62,726 nt of DNA from Bacteroidia bacterium. Lineage in GTDB: Bacteria; Bacteroidota; Bacteroidia; Chitinophagales; UBA2359. Of this stretch, positions 25,390 to 34,390 are shown in pieces (position 1 is the first letter of the stretch; the number at the start of each line of letters is the position of its first letter). The notes under the pieces were generated by a model. That model had not been told where the DNA came from. It made no database searches and saw only the letters and a program-made list of their open reading frames with translations. The stretch is from the NCBI GenBank assembly GCA_030427245.1, contig JAUHXA010000040.1:1-62726 (forward strand). The letters are read 5' to 3'. A program made the position numbers and the translations under genes.

Positions 25390-28134
25390 TTAAAACTTCG
25401 CTACTATTCCTTTAGTTGCCTCTTGAATTTTCTTTTTATCGTCTTTGCTTAGGCGATTATTTCGAGCATCCAATTTCGTTAGGCTGGGTAATCGTTTGAC
25501 AATGTTAGCGAAATTGTTGAATTGCAACTCATTTCCTACACATGAAAATTGTCTAAGCATTTTCATAGACTCAATACCTTTGAGGTTTTTGAGTTGATTT
25601 TTGTTGCAGTTTAAGGTATGAAGTTTCGCCAATTTGTCCGTTCCTCGAAGATTGCTGATTTCATGTTCTGCAATATTCAGGGTCTGTAATTCAGTGAGGT
25701 CTCTAAGACCTGTCATGTTGGTCAATTTGAAGGACAGTTTGTTTTTACTGGTTCGGTAAAAACTCAATCGCTTAATTTTGAGCAAGTTTTTGATTTGTGC
25801 ATTGGAAGGTCTGGCAACGATTTCACCATTTCCGGCAACTACATTAAATGCCATTTGCCATTGTTTTTCCAATGATTTCCACCAATTAGAATACTGCTTT
25901 TCTTCGTCATTCTTAGTCTTAGAAGCTACCTGAGTTCGCTTTTTAGGAAGAGGCTTGACTCGCTTTGAATTAGCCTTTGAAGAAGAACCCGTTTTTTGAG
26001 GTTTTGAAGTCTCCTGTGTGTCTCCTTCCTTTTTATTTACCTCTTTTTGAGGCTCATTCTTCGGCATTTCTTCGGCATTTGGAGCAGTTTTTTCTTCTAC
26101 CTTTTCAATAGTTCCCTCCTGTGCTTTCAAGTCTTCCTTAAGCTGCTCTCTTTCCTTTTTTGGCTTTCTCACCAATTTAGGCTTGGTTCTTTCCTCCGTT
26201 TTTGCAGCAGTCACTTCTTTCGCTTTGGAGTCAGTAGAAACTTCTTCTTTTTCAGAAGTTACAGATTGTTCTGCTGCCTTGTCCTGCTCTCTTTCTTTCT
26301 TCGACTTTCTCACCAACTTGGGTTTTGTTCTCTCCCCCGTTTTGGCTTCTTCGACTTGCTGTGCATTAACAAGCTCTGCTCCTTCATTCTTCAAATCAGC
26401 TTGAGGTTCTTTCTCTGCTTTAACCACAGGCTTTTCCTCGACCTTTTGAGTCTCTGCTTTTGCGTCCTTTGACTTCTTCACCAATTTAGGCTTCGTTCTT
26501 TCCTCTGTTTTGGGTTGTTCTACTTTTGCAGTAGTAACCTCTTCCTCTTTCACCAATTCAGGTTTAGTTCCATCCTGTGGTTTCGACGCAGATACTTCTT
26601 CTACCAATTCGGGTTTAGTCGTTTCTTCACTTTTGGGAATGTACTTCTTAGACTTTCTAACCACATTGGGTTTTGTTCTATCCTGTGAACGTTCATTTTG
26701 TTCTTTGGACTTTCCTGCTTGCCTTTCATCTGTTTTCACAGTAGCTTCTTTTGATACCTGTTCTTCCTTTGACGGTGTATCAGCATTTGGCTTCGTGTTT
26801 TTATTTTTGTTAGAAGCCTCTTTTGAAGGAAGATTCTCAACAGATGGCTTTTTTGACTTTTTCAAGACAACCTTTGCCTCCTTTTTGGGTTGATTGTTGC
26901 GTTTATCACCCGACTCTTCATTTCTTCTTTGTTTATTTTGCTGCTTATTTTGAGGTTTATCAGCATTGTCATTTTGGTGAGTCTGTTTTGAATTACCTTC
27001 TTTATTATTAGACTTTTGTTCTGGTTTATTACTTTTTTGTGAGGGGCGTTGAGGAGCATTGTCCTTACTGCGGTCGGCAGGGGCAGGTTGTGTGGAACCA
27101 CCTTGCTTCAAACGTTTGATTTCGTCTTCTCGACTTCTCAGTTTATCTTCTAAGTATTTTGTCCGATCTTTGAGTAGTTTTATTTGGACATCTCTAGGGT
27201 CTTCTGCTTCAAATTTTATTTTTTTGGCACATTCACCTTTACTGTTCGAGCCTAAAACGTAACTCACTCGCTGGTTTTTATTGATTTTGGGTACGTTTTC
27301 AGGATCGTCAAAGTAGGACTTGTAGAAAAATAAATCTTCTCCTCCACCTTCTTCTGGTTTGATGGCTCCCATTCCTCGATTATCGTCAAACTGTACGATT
27401 TTTCCCTTGATTCGTTTCTCATCTACCTCTAAGATGTCAATGCTCCGAGCATACTCCCCTTTCTCTGTTTCGTCAATAAAGAAATTAACTCGTTGTCCTT
27501 GTTCGACTGTTTGTGGCAGTTCAGAGGTTCGGAAGTTGACTTCATCTTCAATTTGATATACAATGCGCCCCCACCCTTTGTGGTTGTTTACAAACTTTAC
27601 AGTTCCTTCAAATTTTTCTCTCGGAGGATATAAGATTCGGGTAAGTTTTCGGTAAAGTTTGTCTGTAGATTCGGTTAATATGATGTTGATTTCGAGATCA
27701 AACAAAATAAGGTGGTCTCCACTGGGAACGGGAATCACTTCTCCCATAAACAATCGCATGGGTTCTGCTTCTCGCTCTTTCCATTTGTATTTAGAATATT
27801 TTGGATCGGAATAGTTATCATTGCTGATAACTGCAGAACCATGACGATGTGCCAATTCCAAAATAAAATCGTCTGCTCGTTTGCCGCCACTTACTTGATA
27901 AAACCTATCTGTGTGTTCGAGTAATTTTTTATATATTTTTTTCTCGTTGTCTGGAATATAGTAACTCGTGTTTGCGTCAAAAATGCAAAAGAAGGTTTGT
28001 TTTTTTCGTTTGATTTCGAGGAGTAGTTGGAGGAGTACTTGAAGCGACATTTCTTTGCCCCAATGACAGATGTTAGTAGCATCTATAAAATAAGTACTTG
28101 CTTCAGGATTAGGGGTGACTTTTATTCTTGCCAT
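25390..28134 (-). CDS. NYN/Zc3h12a-like RNase fused to two cold-shock domains, disordered repeats and LRRs
   Basis: 914 residues in an uncommon order. Residues ~14-165 look like a NYN (PIN-like, Zc3h12a type) ribonuclease: FIDATNICHWG, FFCIFDANTSYY, KRADDFILELA and AVISNDNYSD give acidic positions Asp18, Asp53, Asp88/89 and Asp106. Residues ~174-235 and ~242-308 are two cold-shock/OB-like domains (EGTVKFVNNHKGWGRI; KGKIVQFDDNRGMGAIKP, then EEGGGEDLFFYKS). Residues ~315-345 form a coiled coil. About 420 residues follow of Lys/Glu/Gln-rich disordered sequence with six TKPxLV-type repeats (487-657; best form ERTKPKLVRKSKK). The last ~130 residues are leucine-rich repeats (LQTLNIAEHEISNLRG, LHTLNCNKNQLKNLKG). 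It is presumably a cytoplasmic RNA-binding and cleaving protein whose LRR binds a partner (inference). It is transcribed alone. Confidence 0.8.
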   Translation of the reverse strand: MARIKVTPNPEASTYFIDATNICHWGKEMSLQVLLQLLLEIKRKKQTFFCIFDANTSYYIPDNEKKIYKKLLEHTDRFYQVSGGKRADDFILELAHRHGSAVISNDNYSDPKYSKYKWKEREAEPMRLFMGEVIPVPSGDHLILFDLEINIILTESTDKLYRKLTRILYPPREKFEGTVKFVNNHKGWGRIVYQIEDEVNFRTSELPQTVEQGQRVNFFIDETEKGEYARSIDILEVDEKRIKGKIVQFDDNRGMGAIKPEEGGGEDLFFYKSYFDDPENVPKINKNQRVSYVLGSNSKGECAKKIKFEAEDPRDVQIKLLKDRTKYLEDKLRSREDEIKRLKQGGSTQPAPADRSKDNAPQRPSQKSNKPEQKSNNKEGNSKQTHQNDNADKPQNKQQNKQRRNEESGDKRNNQPKKEAKVVLKKSKKPSVENLPSKEASNKNKNTKPNADTPSKEEQVSKEATVKTDERQAGKSKEQNERSQDRTKPNVVRKSKKYIPKSEETTKPELVEEVSASKPQDGTKPELVKEEEVTTAKVEQPKTEERTKPKLVKKSKDAKAETQKVEEKPVVKAEKEPQADLKNEGAELVNAQQVEEAKTGERTKPKLVRKSKKEREQDKAAEQSVTSEKEEVSTDSKAKEVTAAKTEERTKPKLVRKPKKEREQLKEDLKAQEGTIEKVEEKTAPNAEEMPKNEPQKEVNKKEGDTQETSKPQKTGSSSKANSKRVKPLPKKRTQVASKTKNDEEKQYSNWWKSLEKQWQMAFNVVAGNGEIVARPSNAQIKNLLKIKRLSFYRTSKNKLSFKLTNMTGLRDLTELQTLNIAEHEISNLRGTDKLAKLHTLNCNKNQLKNLKGIESMKMLRQFSCVGNELQFNNFANIVKRLPSLTKLDARNNRLSKDDKKKIQEATKGIVAKF

Positions 28135-28949
28135 AATTGTGTATCTATTTATTTTGTGGCAAGTATATACAAAAGGGGTATCATGTCTGAGTAGTTAAAA
28201 ATCACAGTAGAGGGTAACTGCAGCAGAGATTGAAGGAAAGAAAGGGAAGCCGAAAAAACTTATATACTAAAAAACTTCTATATTGTCACACTTTTTTCTG
28301 TTCTTGATAGTGTGTTTAATGGATTAATAAATTACTTTTCCATTGAATAAAAAAATGAGAAGTTGTCCTTTATATTCGTGCTTCTATGATTTTCAATTAG
28401 ACTTTAATTGTGTCTAATTTATTTTGAAAGCTTCTTTTACTAAGAATAGCATTATTTTTAATGCCGTTGATTTGGTTGAAAGACAATTTTTATCTTTTTT
28501 TGAAATCAACTTATTTTTTTACATTCCTGTCAAATCCCACATTGTTTTTGGTGATTGCTTCAATATATAGTCTAAACAATCACTAAATCTCTTTACCAAA
28601 TCCTCCTGTTTATTTAATTTTTCTAAACAAACAATTCCGTTTTCATATACTTGTCAAAGTGAAATTAAATTAATTTTCTGCAAAATTACATAATTTATCA
28701 ATATAAACTCCATATTTGGACAGCTATTGTGTTAATTATGTGTATAAATTCAACAATTTTACAGTCATTTAGTTTTTTAACAAATTTTATGCCCAACAAA
28801 TCCCCTTATTCATTTGTTTACAAAACTATTCAGGCAGTATTTTTGTAACTTTTATAGGAGATAGATGTCAAAATGCTGAAGACATGACTCAATAAATGTC
28901 TATTTTTATTGTTTAGATAATAACACACGTTTATTAATATTTTGAACTT
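28135..28949. other. 815-bp AT-rich divergent intergenic region
   Basis: This lies between the NYN gene and the Prc gene. No open frame with family features, no tRNA and no recognised riboswitch are visible. One candidate promoter toward the Prc gene is listed separately. The size is unusual for this window and could hide an untranslated RNA, but nothing in the sequence proves it. Confidence 0.5.
28813..28845 (+). promoter_or_regulatory. Candidate promoter of the Prc protease gene
   Basis: TTTG at 28813-28816 and TATTTTTG at 28838-28845, with 21 nt between, approximate the Bacteroidota TTTG/TAnnTTTG pattern. It lies 104 nt upstream of the ATG at 28950, implying a leader of roughly 95 nt. Confidence 0.45.
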
Positions 28950-31157
28950 ATGAAATTTCAATTCAAGATTCCTTTATTGGCAATGACCTTTTTGTTGTTG
29001 CTTGCCTTTACAAATGGCTCAGAAGATTCACAGAAAGATAAGATTCTTTTGCAGGTCATTCTGCAAGGTTTGAATCAGGTACATTACGAGCCACATGAAC
29101 TCGATGATGATTTTTCGGAGAAGGTATTTGGCTTGTATTTGAAGCGATTAGATTACAACAAGCGATTTTTCACCAAAAAAGATGTTGCAGACTTTGAGCC
29201 ATACAAAGATGATCTTGACAATGAGGCAGCAGAGGCTTCTTACGATTTTTTCGAACTTTCGACAAAGACACTTGATAGCCGAATTGCACAAATTGAAGGT
29301 TTTTACAAAGAAATATTGGCAAAGCCTTTTGACTTTAGCAAGGACGAATACATCGAAGTCGACTACGAAAAGATGGATTACGCAAAGGATGAAGCCGATT
29401 TGAAGGAAAGATGGCGACAATTGCTTAAATATCAAACTCTCAGCCGTTTGTCAGATAAATTGAAGCAACAAGAAGAAGGCGAAGAAAAATTGAAGGGAAA
29501 ATCTTACAAAGAATTGGAAAAAGAATCGAGAGAGAAGGTTTTAGAAAATCAAAATCGCTTTTTCAAACGTTTGGGTGATTTAGACCAAAAAGACCATTTG
29601 AGCACCTATCTCAATGCAATTACCTCTGTGTATGACCCACATACAGGCTATTTCCCACCAAAAGACAAAGAAACTTTCGATATCGAAATGTCGGGTAGGT
29701 TGGAAGGTATTGGTGCGAGATTGCAAGAAAAAGATGGTTATATCAAGGTGAGCGAAATTGTGCCTGGTAGTGCTTCTTGGAAACAAGGAGAATTGGAGGC
29801 CGAAGATGTTATTTTGAAGGTATCACAGGTAAATACTAAATTAGCAGAGTTGAGCCCTTTGGCGGCTAAAATGATGCTGAATTATTTGGGAAAAGATGAA
29901 GACATAGACTTCAAAGACAAAAAATATCAAAAGATTGATGTCAATGTGGATGTAGATGTGGTAGATATGAGATTGGACGATGCGGTTCAGTTGATTAGAG
30001 GTAAAAAGGGTACAGATGTTATGCTAACCGTCAAAAAGGTGGATGGTAGCATTAAGGAAATTACGATTACTCGAGATTTGGTGGTGATTGAAGAATCTTA
30101 CGTAAAATCTGCTATTATTGAAGAAGGTGATGCTGCCGAAAAATACGGTTATATTTATCTTCCAAAGTTTTATGCAGACTTCAATAGCACCGAAGGGCGT
30201 AGTTGCTATCAAGACATGAAGAAGGAATTGGAGAAAATGAAAGATGAGAATGTGAACGGTATTTTGTTGGATTTGAGAAATAATGGAGGCGGTTCGCTTC
30301 GTGATGTAGTGGACATGGCGGGATTGTTCATTGAGGACGGTCCGATTGTTCAGGTGAAACAAAAAGAAGGCAATCCTCATATTTTGAGAGATACAGATTC
30401 GGAAGTACATTACGATGGAAAATTGGTGATTTTGGTCAATTCTTTCAGTGCTTCGGCTTCCGAAATCATGGCGGCTGCTATGCAAGATTATGAAAGAGCA
30501 ATCATCGTAGGTAGTTCGGCTACTTTCGGTAAAGGTACGGTTCAGCGATTCATTGACCTAGACCAATCTATCAGCAGCGACTTCAATAAATTCAAACCCT
30601 TGGGTTCTATTAAATTGACTATCCAAAAATTCTACCGTATCAATGGTGGCACAAATCAACTGAAGGGTGTGATTCCTGATGTTGTTTTGCCTGATGCGTA
30701 TGCATACATTGAAGTAGGTGAAAAGGAGCAAGATTATTCAATGCCCTGGGATGAAATCACTCCTGCCGATTTTGAAGTCTTTGACCATCCTATTGCGAAT
30801 AGAGAGCAAGTATTGGTGAATAGCCGAGAGAGAGTAGCACATCATCCTACTTTCCAACTCATTGAAGAAAACGCTCAACGTTTGAAAAAACAACGAGATG
30901 AATCCGCTTACACACTTTGTTTGGACAAATACAATCGCAAACAGGTAGAATTGGAGGAAGAAAGCAAAAAATTTGAAGACATCGAAAAACCAATTGAGGG
31001 TTTGAAAATATCTTCCTTGAAGTCGGACAAAGCATCTGTTGCGGCAAGTGAAGACAAGCAAAAAACCGTAGAAGAATGGCATAAAGACTTGGGCAAAGAT
31101 GTCTATCTGTACGAGGCTTTGCAGGTATTGAAAGACATGAAAGAGGAAGCGAAATAG
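28950..31157 (+). CDS. prc: C-terminal processing (tail-specific) protease Prc/Tsp, S41 family
   Basis: 735 residues, slightly longer than E. coli Prc. An N-terminal signal peptide (1-23) is followed by a helical domain (LDYNKRFFTKKDV), a PDZ domain (~245-350; GIGARLQEKDGYIKVSEIVP) and the S41 core. The likely Ser/Lys dyad is Ser502 in NSFSASASEI and Lys528 in TFGKGTVQ. The C-terminal extension (LKKQRDESAYTLCLDKYNR) matches the DUF3340-type tail of Prc. It degrades or trims periplasmic proteins from their C-termini. It is monocistronic between a long upstream region and a strong terminator. Confidence 0.93.
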   Translation: MKFQFKIPLLAMTFLLLLAFTNGSEDSQKDKILLQVILQGLNQVHYEPHELDDDFSEKVFGLYLKRLDYNKRFFTKKDVADFEPYKDDLDNEAAEASYDFFELSTKTLDSRIAQIEGFYKEILAKPFDFSKDEYIEVDYEKMDYAKDEADLKERWRQLLKYQTLSRLSDKLKQQEEGEEKLKGKSYKELEKESREKVLENQNRFFKRLGDLDQKDHLSTYLNAITSVYDPHTGYFPPKDKETFDIEMSGRLEGIGARLQEKDGYIKVSEIVPGSASWKQGELEAEDVILKVSQVNTKLAELSPLAAKMMLNYLGKDEDIDFKDKKYQKIDVNVDVDVVDMRLDDAVQLIRGKKGTDVMLTVKKVDGSIKEITITRDLVVIEESYVKSAIIEEGDAAEKYGYIYLPKFYADFNSTEGRSCYQDMKKELEKMKDENVNGILLDLRNNGGGSLRDVVDMAGLFIEDGPIVQVKQKEGNPHILRDTDSEVHYDGKLVILVNSFSASASEIMAAAMQDYERAIIVGSSATFGKGTVQRFIDLDQSISSDFNKFKPLGSIKLTIQKFYRINGGTNQLKGVIPDVVLPDAYAYIEVGEKEQDYSMPWDEITPADFEVFDHPIANREQVLVNSRERVAHHPTFQLIEENAQRLKKQRDESAYTLCLDKYNRKQVELEEESKKFEDIEKPIEGLKISSLKSDKASVAASEDKQKTVEEWHKDLGKDVYLYEALQVLKDMKEEAK

Positions 31158-31188
31158 TGATTCTGAGTTGAATTTTTCATATAGTTCT

Positions 31189-31239
31189 AAAAAAAGAAAT
31201 CCCTTTGCAGCTTATCTGCAAAGGGATTTCTTTTTTTTT
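31189..31239 (+). terminator. Rho-independent terminator of the Prc gene
   Basis: A perfect 15-bp stem (GAAATCCCTTTGCAG with its complement), a five-base loop and T tract lie 32 nt after the stop codon. A-rich 5' flank makes it possibly bidirectional, serving the convergent kinase gene too. Confidence 0.95.
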
Positions 31240-31245
31240 AGGGTC

Positions 31246-31390
31246 AACTAAAATATTAAATTAGGCATTACTGCAATTTACTTTGCTTGCTTACAAAGTA
31301 TTGTTTGAATTTGTCTAAGGCAAACTAAAATATTAAATTAGGCATTTCTGCAATTTACTTTGCTCGCTTACAAAGTATTGTTTGAATTTG
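31246..31390. repeat. Two tandem copies of a 68-bp sequence, period 77 bp
   Basis: 31246-31313 and 31323-31390 match at all but a few positions (AACTAAAATATTAAATTAGG start, GTTTGAATTTG end). They lie between the Prc terminator and the 3' end of the convergent ROK kinase gene. No coding potential. Confidence 0.92.
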
Positions 31391-31448
31391 CATTTGAGTT
31401 TTTAATTTGAATTTGCCTAATTGTTTGTTGTTCTTTTTGGATTTCCTA

Positions 31449-32396
31449 TCAAACCTCTTCTGTCATACTGTGCAAATCCTCCAAAAATTTCGCACCAACA
31501 GCAGCCCCTATAATTCCTGCATAATTGCGAAGTTGAGCAGGCAGAATCTCCATATCCAATTTAGAACGTCCATCTGTTTTGTGTTTGTGGGCATATAGTT
31601 TGTCAAACTCCTTATCTTCCAAAAAAGGCTTATAGTTATTGAAGCGGTGTTCCTTGCTTGCGCCTCCCCCAATGATGATACATTCAGGCGACATCAAGCG
31701 TTGGATACATCGGAGATATTCCTTCAATCTTTTATTTGCCCAAGTTTCCCAGCTGATGTTTGCCTTTTTTCGGGTATAGCTTGAAGCAAAATCCTCTGCC
31801 AATTCACATTCTTTTCCATACGTTTTTTTGTCAATTTTCATGAAAAAATGCCCGAATTCGGTATTTGGAACCAACCTCCCATCAATGAACAAAGCAGAAC
31901 CAATACCTGTACCTACTGTAAAAACAATAACCGTTCCCTCCTTGCCTTTTCCGCTGCCAAAGGTCATTTCTCCAATACCTGCGGCATCTGCGTCGTTGAA
32001 GGAGGCAATAGTGATATCGGGAAGATTTTTAGACAGAAAAGTGGGGAGGTGAACACCAAGCCATTTCTTATGAATGTTGGAGGCACTTTTGACGATGCCG
32101 TTTTGGACGATAGAAGGAAAACCAAGTCCTACAACTCCTTTCCACCCATAGTGTGCTACAATTTTTTCGATAATGGCTCTGATTTCCTTGGGAGTCGGTT
32201 TGGGGTCTCTTGGAGTTTGAATTTCAAACCATAAATTGTCTTTGTCTAAGTCTTTGGGAAAATCGCCTTTTTCTATCATCTTCATCGTAAACCAGTCGCT
32301 GTTTTTCATTCTCCAAGCACCTGAATGGACTTCTACAATTGCTGCTTTGACACCGCCACCACCTACGTCAATCCCTAAAATTTCTGTTTTTTGCAT
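31449..32396 (-). CDS. ppgK: ROK-family kinase, polyphosphate glucokinase-like
   Basis: 315 residues. The ATP-binding motif is GIDVGGGGVKAAIVE (8-22). Other features are GLGFPSIVQNGIVKSASNIH and the catalytic-Asp segment FNDADAAGIGEM. VFTVGTGIGSALFIDGRLVP and NTEFGHF resemble polyphosphate--glucose phosphotransferases, which phosphorylate glucose with polyphosphate or ATP. The usual ROK zinc CxCGxxGC motif is absent, as expected for that branch. It acts in the cytoplasm and feeds glucose-6-phosphate to metabolism; a phosphohexomutase gene is 5 kb away. It is convergent with the Prc gene. The choice of polyphosphate over ATP as donor is inferred from family resemblance. Confidence 0.82.
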   Translation of the reverse strand: MQKTEILGIDVGGGGVKAAIVEVHSGAWRMKNSDWFTMKMIEKGDFPKDLDKDNLWFEIQTPRDPKPTPKEIRAIIEKIVAHYGWKGVVGLGFPSIVQNGIVKSASNIHKKWLGVHLPTFLSKNLPDITIASFNDADAAGIGEMTFGSGKGKEGTVIVFTVGTGIGSALFIDGRLVPNTEFGHFFMKIDKKTYGKECELAEDFASSYTRKKANISWETWANKRLKEYLRCIQRLMSPECIIIGGGASKEHRFNNYKPFLEDKEFDKLYAHKHKTDGRSKLDMEILPAQLRNYAGIIGAAVGAKFLEDLHSMTEEV

Positions 32397-32586
32397 ATTT
32401 TTTGGTCTATTTTTGAGGTAAAAAAGAATTTGTTCTGGTCTATTTCACTATTTTCGGGTAGCCAAAATTAGCCAAAAGGCTTAAAAACGAATAAAGTCTG
32501 TCCTTTTCTTTTTTATTTATTCCAATGTGAGGGTTTTTCCGAACAAAGAATTTTTGGACTCGGCTTTCAAATCGGAATAAACTTGT

Positions 32587-32594
32587 TATTTTTG
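32587..32594 (+). promoter_or_regulatory. Candidate -7 element (TATTTTTG) of the acidic-protein gene
   Basis: A perfect TAnnTTTG match 31 nt before the ATG at 32626. A -33 TTG at the right distance is not obvious. Confidence 0.45.
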
Positions 32595-32625
32595 CAGCCA
32601 ATAAAAAATAAATATTTAACATACG

Positions 32626-33018
32626 ATGAAAACATTAGATGCCCTTGCCTTGATCAATGATATTCGAGAAGAAATCAATGAAAATGGCTTTCAGCCCGAA
32701 ATGGTTGTCCAGCAATTGAAGGAATTACGTGGTTATGCCTTGGAGGAAAAAAATCCTGTTGCGACTAAAGCACTGAGATTGGCATATGAACATATTGCCT
32801 TACATGAGGATTTTGAGATTAAATATTTAGGAATGGATGACGAAGAGGAGGAGAATGAGGAAGAAACTGAAGATGCTGAAAAATCTGAAGAAGAAGTACC
32901 CGATCAGGAAGAAGGGGACAATTTTGGCTATTTCCTGGATTTGATTCGACATGCCGAAAACCGATTTAATCGAGCGGAGTTATTAGAAATCATTAAGTTA
33001 TTGCAAGAATACGAATAA
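32626..33018 (+). CDS. Small acidic protein of unknown function
   Basis: 130 residues, cytoplasmic and helical. The N-terminal ~70 residues are ordered-looking (LALINDIREEINENGFQPEM, VVQQLKELRGYALEEKNP). A run of Glu/Asp (residues ~77-105) links to a C-terminal helical piece (FGYFLDLIRHAENRFNRAEL). I do not recognise a family. A promoter-like element upstream and a terminator downstream bracket it, supporting a real one-gene transcript. Confidence 0.7.
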   Translation: MKTLDALALINDIREEINENGFQPEMVVQQLKELRGYALEEKNPVATKALRLAYEHIALHEDFEIKYLGMDDEEEENEEETEDAEKSEEEVPDQEEGDNFGYFLDLIRHAENRFNRAELLEIIKLLQEYE

Positions 33019-33105
33019 CTCATTTAGGTGATGGCGAAAAATTAAGTTCTTTGTTGGGTAGGTAGTAAGGATTTTTGAAGTTTATCCTTTGAAGAATGTT
33101 GATTT

Positions 33106-33128
33106 TCCTCATAATGAGGATTTTTTTT
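33106..33128 (+). terminator. Rho-independent terminator after the acidic-protein gene
   Basis: A short stem TCCTCA/TGAGGA with a three-base loop is followed by T8. The remaining ~300 bp to 33433 show no gene or clear signal. Confidence 0.75.
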
Positions 33129-33433
33129 AAAGCAGGACTTCGAAAGTCTAAACAGGGAAGTTATTTTAGCTCAACCTCCCCCTACTTTATCCGAAAGAAA
33201 GGGAAATAAAAGCTGCAAAGTTGTTTTTTCTTCGTTCTTAAAAGAAAAAATGGCGCTTTGTTTTCTTCAAAATTTGTTTTTTGCATTTTTAAAACGCAAG
33301 TAAATTTCAAAATCAGCTTTACTATAAGAAAGACAGAATCCGTAAATAACGGCAACTTCTTTCTATAGAAAAAATGATTGTAACCGAACGACCTATTTTC
33401 TTTCCCAACGACAATTATATTTTTTTCACCTAT

Positions 33434-34183
33434 TTATAGTTTCTTGAAAAACCAATCAAGGTTTTTACCGTAAGTCCGACTCAAGGGAATTTTATTCTTT
33501 CCTTGATCCATTAATGAATGAGTATCCTCATCTATTTTTTCCAAATTTTTGATGACCAAATACCTTCGGCCATTGATACTAACAGCACTTTCGATGTGCT
33601 GTACATTCACAATAAAAGATTCGTGAACCCGCACAAAATGAGTATGTTGCAATCTTTCTGCACACGTTTTTAGAGGAACCGTCAAGGTATAACTTTTGTC
33701 CTTCAATCTCACCCGAGAATAGACTCTATTGGCTTCAATCCACAAGATTTCGCTCAATTTTACCTTTTCATTGGCATTTCTATTTTTTACGAAAGCATAT
33801 TCTTGATATCTGAGATGCTCTTTTTCAAGTACAAGTGTAATGCGTTTTCTTAAATCCGCCGCATTAAATGGTTTGTCAACAAAAGCCACAGGAGAAGTTT
33901 TCATCGCTTCCTTGAAGTATTCTTCATGCCCTGAAACATAAATCACAGGCAGTAAACCTTTTGTTTGAATGTGTTGAACGGCTTCAATACCATTCATACC
34001 TCCTTTTTTCAAATCAATGTCCATTAGCAGCAGATCGGGTTTAAAAGTACGACTAACGCTAACTGCTTCTTCCCCCGAATCTACCCATTTGATATGCATA
34101 TAGCCCAACTTCCTAAGAAGGCCAATAATTTCTTGTGCTGTAAGGGCGTGATCTTCTACCACCAAAATTTTTACATTTGACAT
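33434..34183 (-). CDS. LytTR-family response regulator
   Basis: 249 residues. The receiver domain (1-120) has the acidic pocket Glu10/Asp11, phospho-acceptor Asp55 in LLLMDIDLKKGG and Lys104 in FVDKPF. The LytTR DNA-binding domain follows (~133-240; KLSEILWIEANRVYSRVRLK, FVRVHESFIVNVQHI). Such regulators bind direct repeats in promoters. The cognate kinase is not adjacent. The gene is divergent from the M1 peptidase gene, whose promoter region it shares. Confidence 0.92.
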   Translation of the reverse strand: MSNVKILVVEDHALTAQEIIGLLRKLGYMHIKWVDSGEEAVSVSRTFKPDLLLMDIDLKKGGMNGIEAVQHIQTKGLLPVIYVSGHEEYFKEAMKTSPVAFVDKPFNAADLRKRITLVLEKEHLRYQEYAFVKNRNANEKVKLSEILWIEANRVYSRVRLKDKSYTLTVPLKTCAERLQHTHFVRVHESFIVNVQHIESAVSINGRRYLVIKNLEKIDEDTHSLMDQGKNKIPLSRTYGKNLDWFFKKL

Positions 34184-34279
34184 ACTTTTTTCCGAATTTT
34201 AGAAAGTTGATAGTTAAGTTGAATTTTGGGTAAAGAAGAAAATAAGTGGGATTTTACTTTACAGCAAAACAGAAACGCT

Positions 34280-34337
34280 GATTATCAAATCATTGCACGT
34301 CGTTTCTCTGTTCTCGCTTTTCTTGTCCAAAGTCCAA
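34280..34337. repeat. Diverged copy of the GATTATCAAA/GTCCAAAGTC dispersed repeat
   Basis: It begins GATTATCAAAT and ends TTGTCCAAAGTCCAAA, matching the layout and several blocks of 18478-18536. It lies between the LytTR regulator and the M1 peptidase start. Confidence 0.55.
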
Positions 34338-34390
34338 ACGGTTTTCTTCTTGAAAAATACTTATTTTGCAGAATAAAACAGCCATTTATC

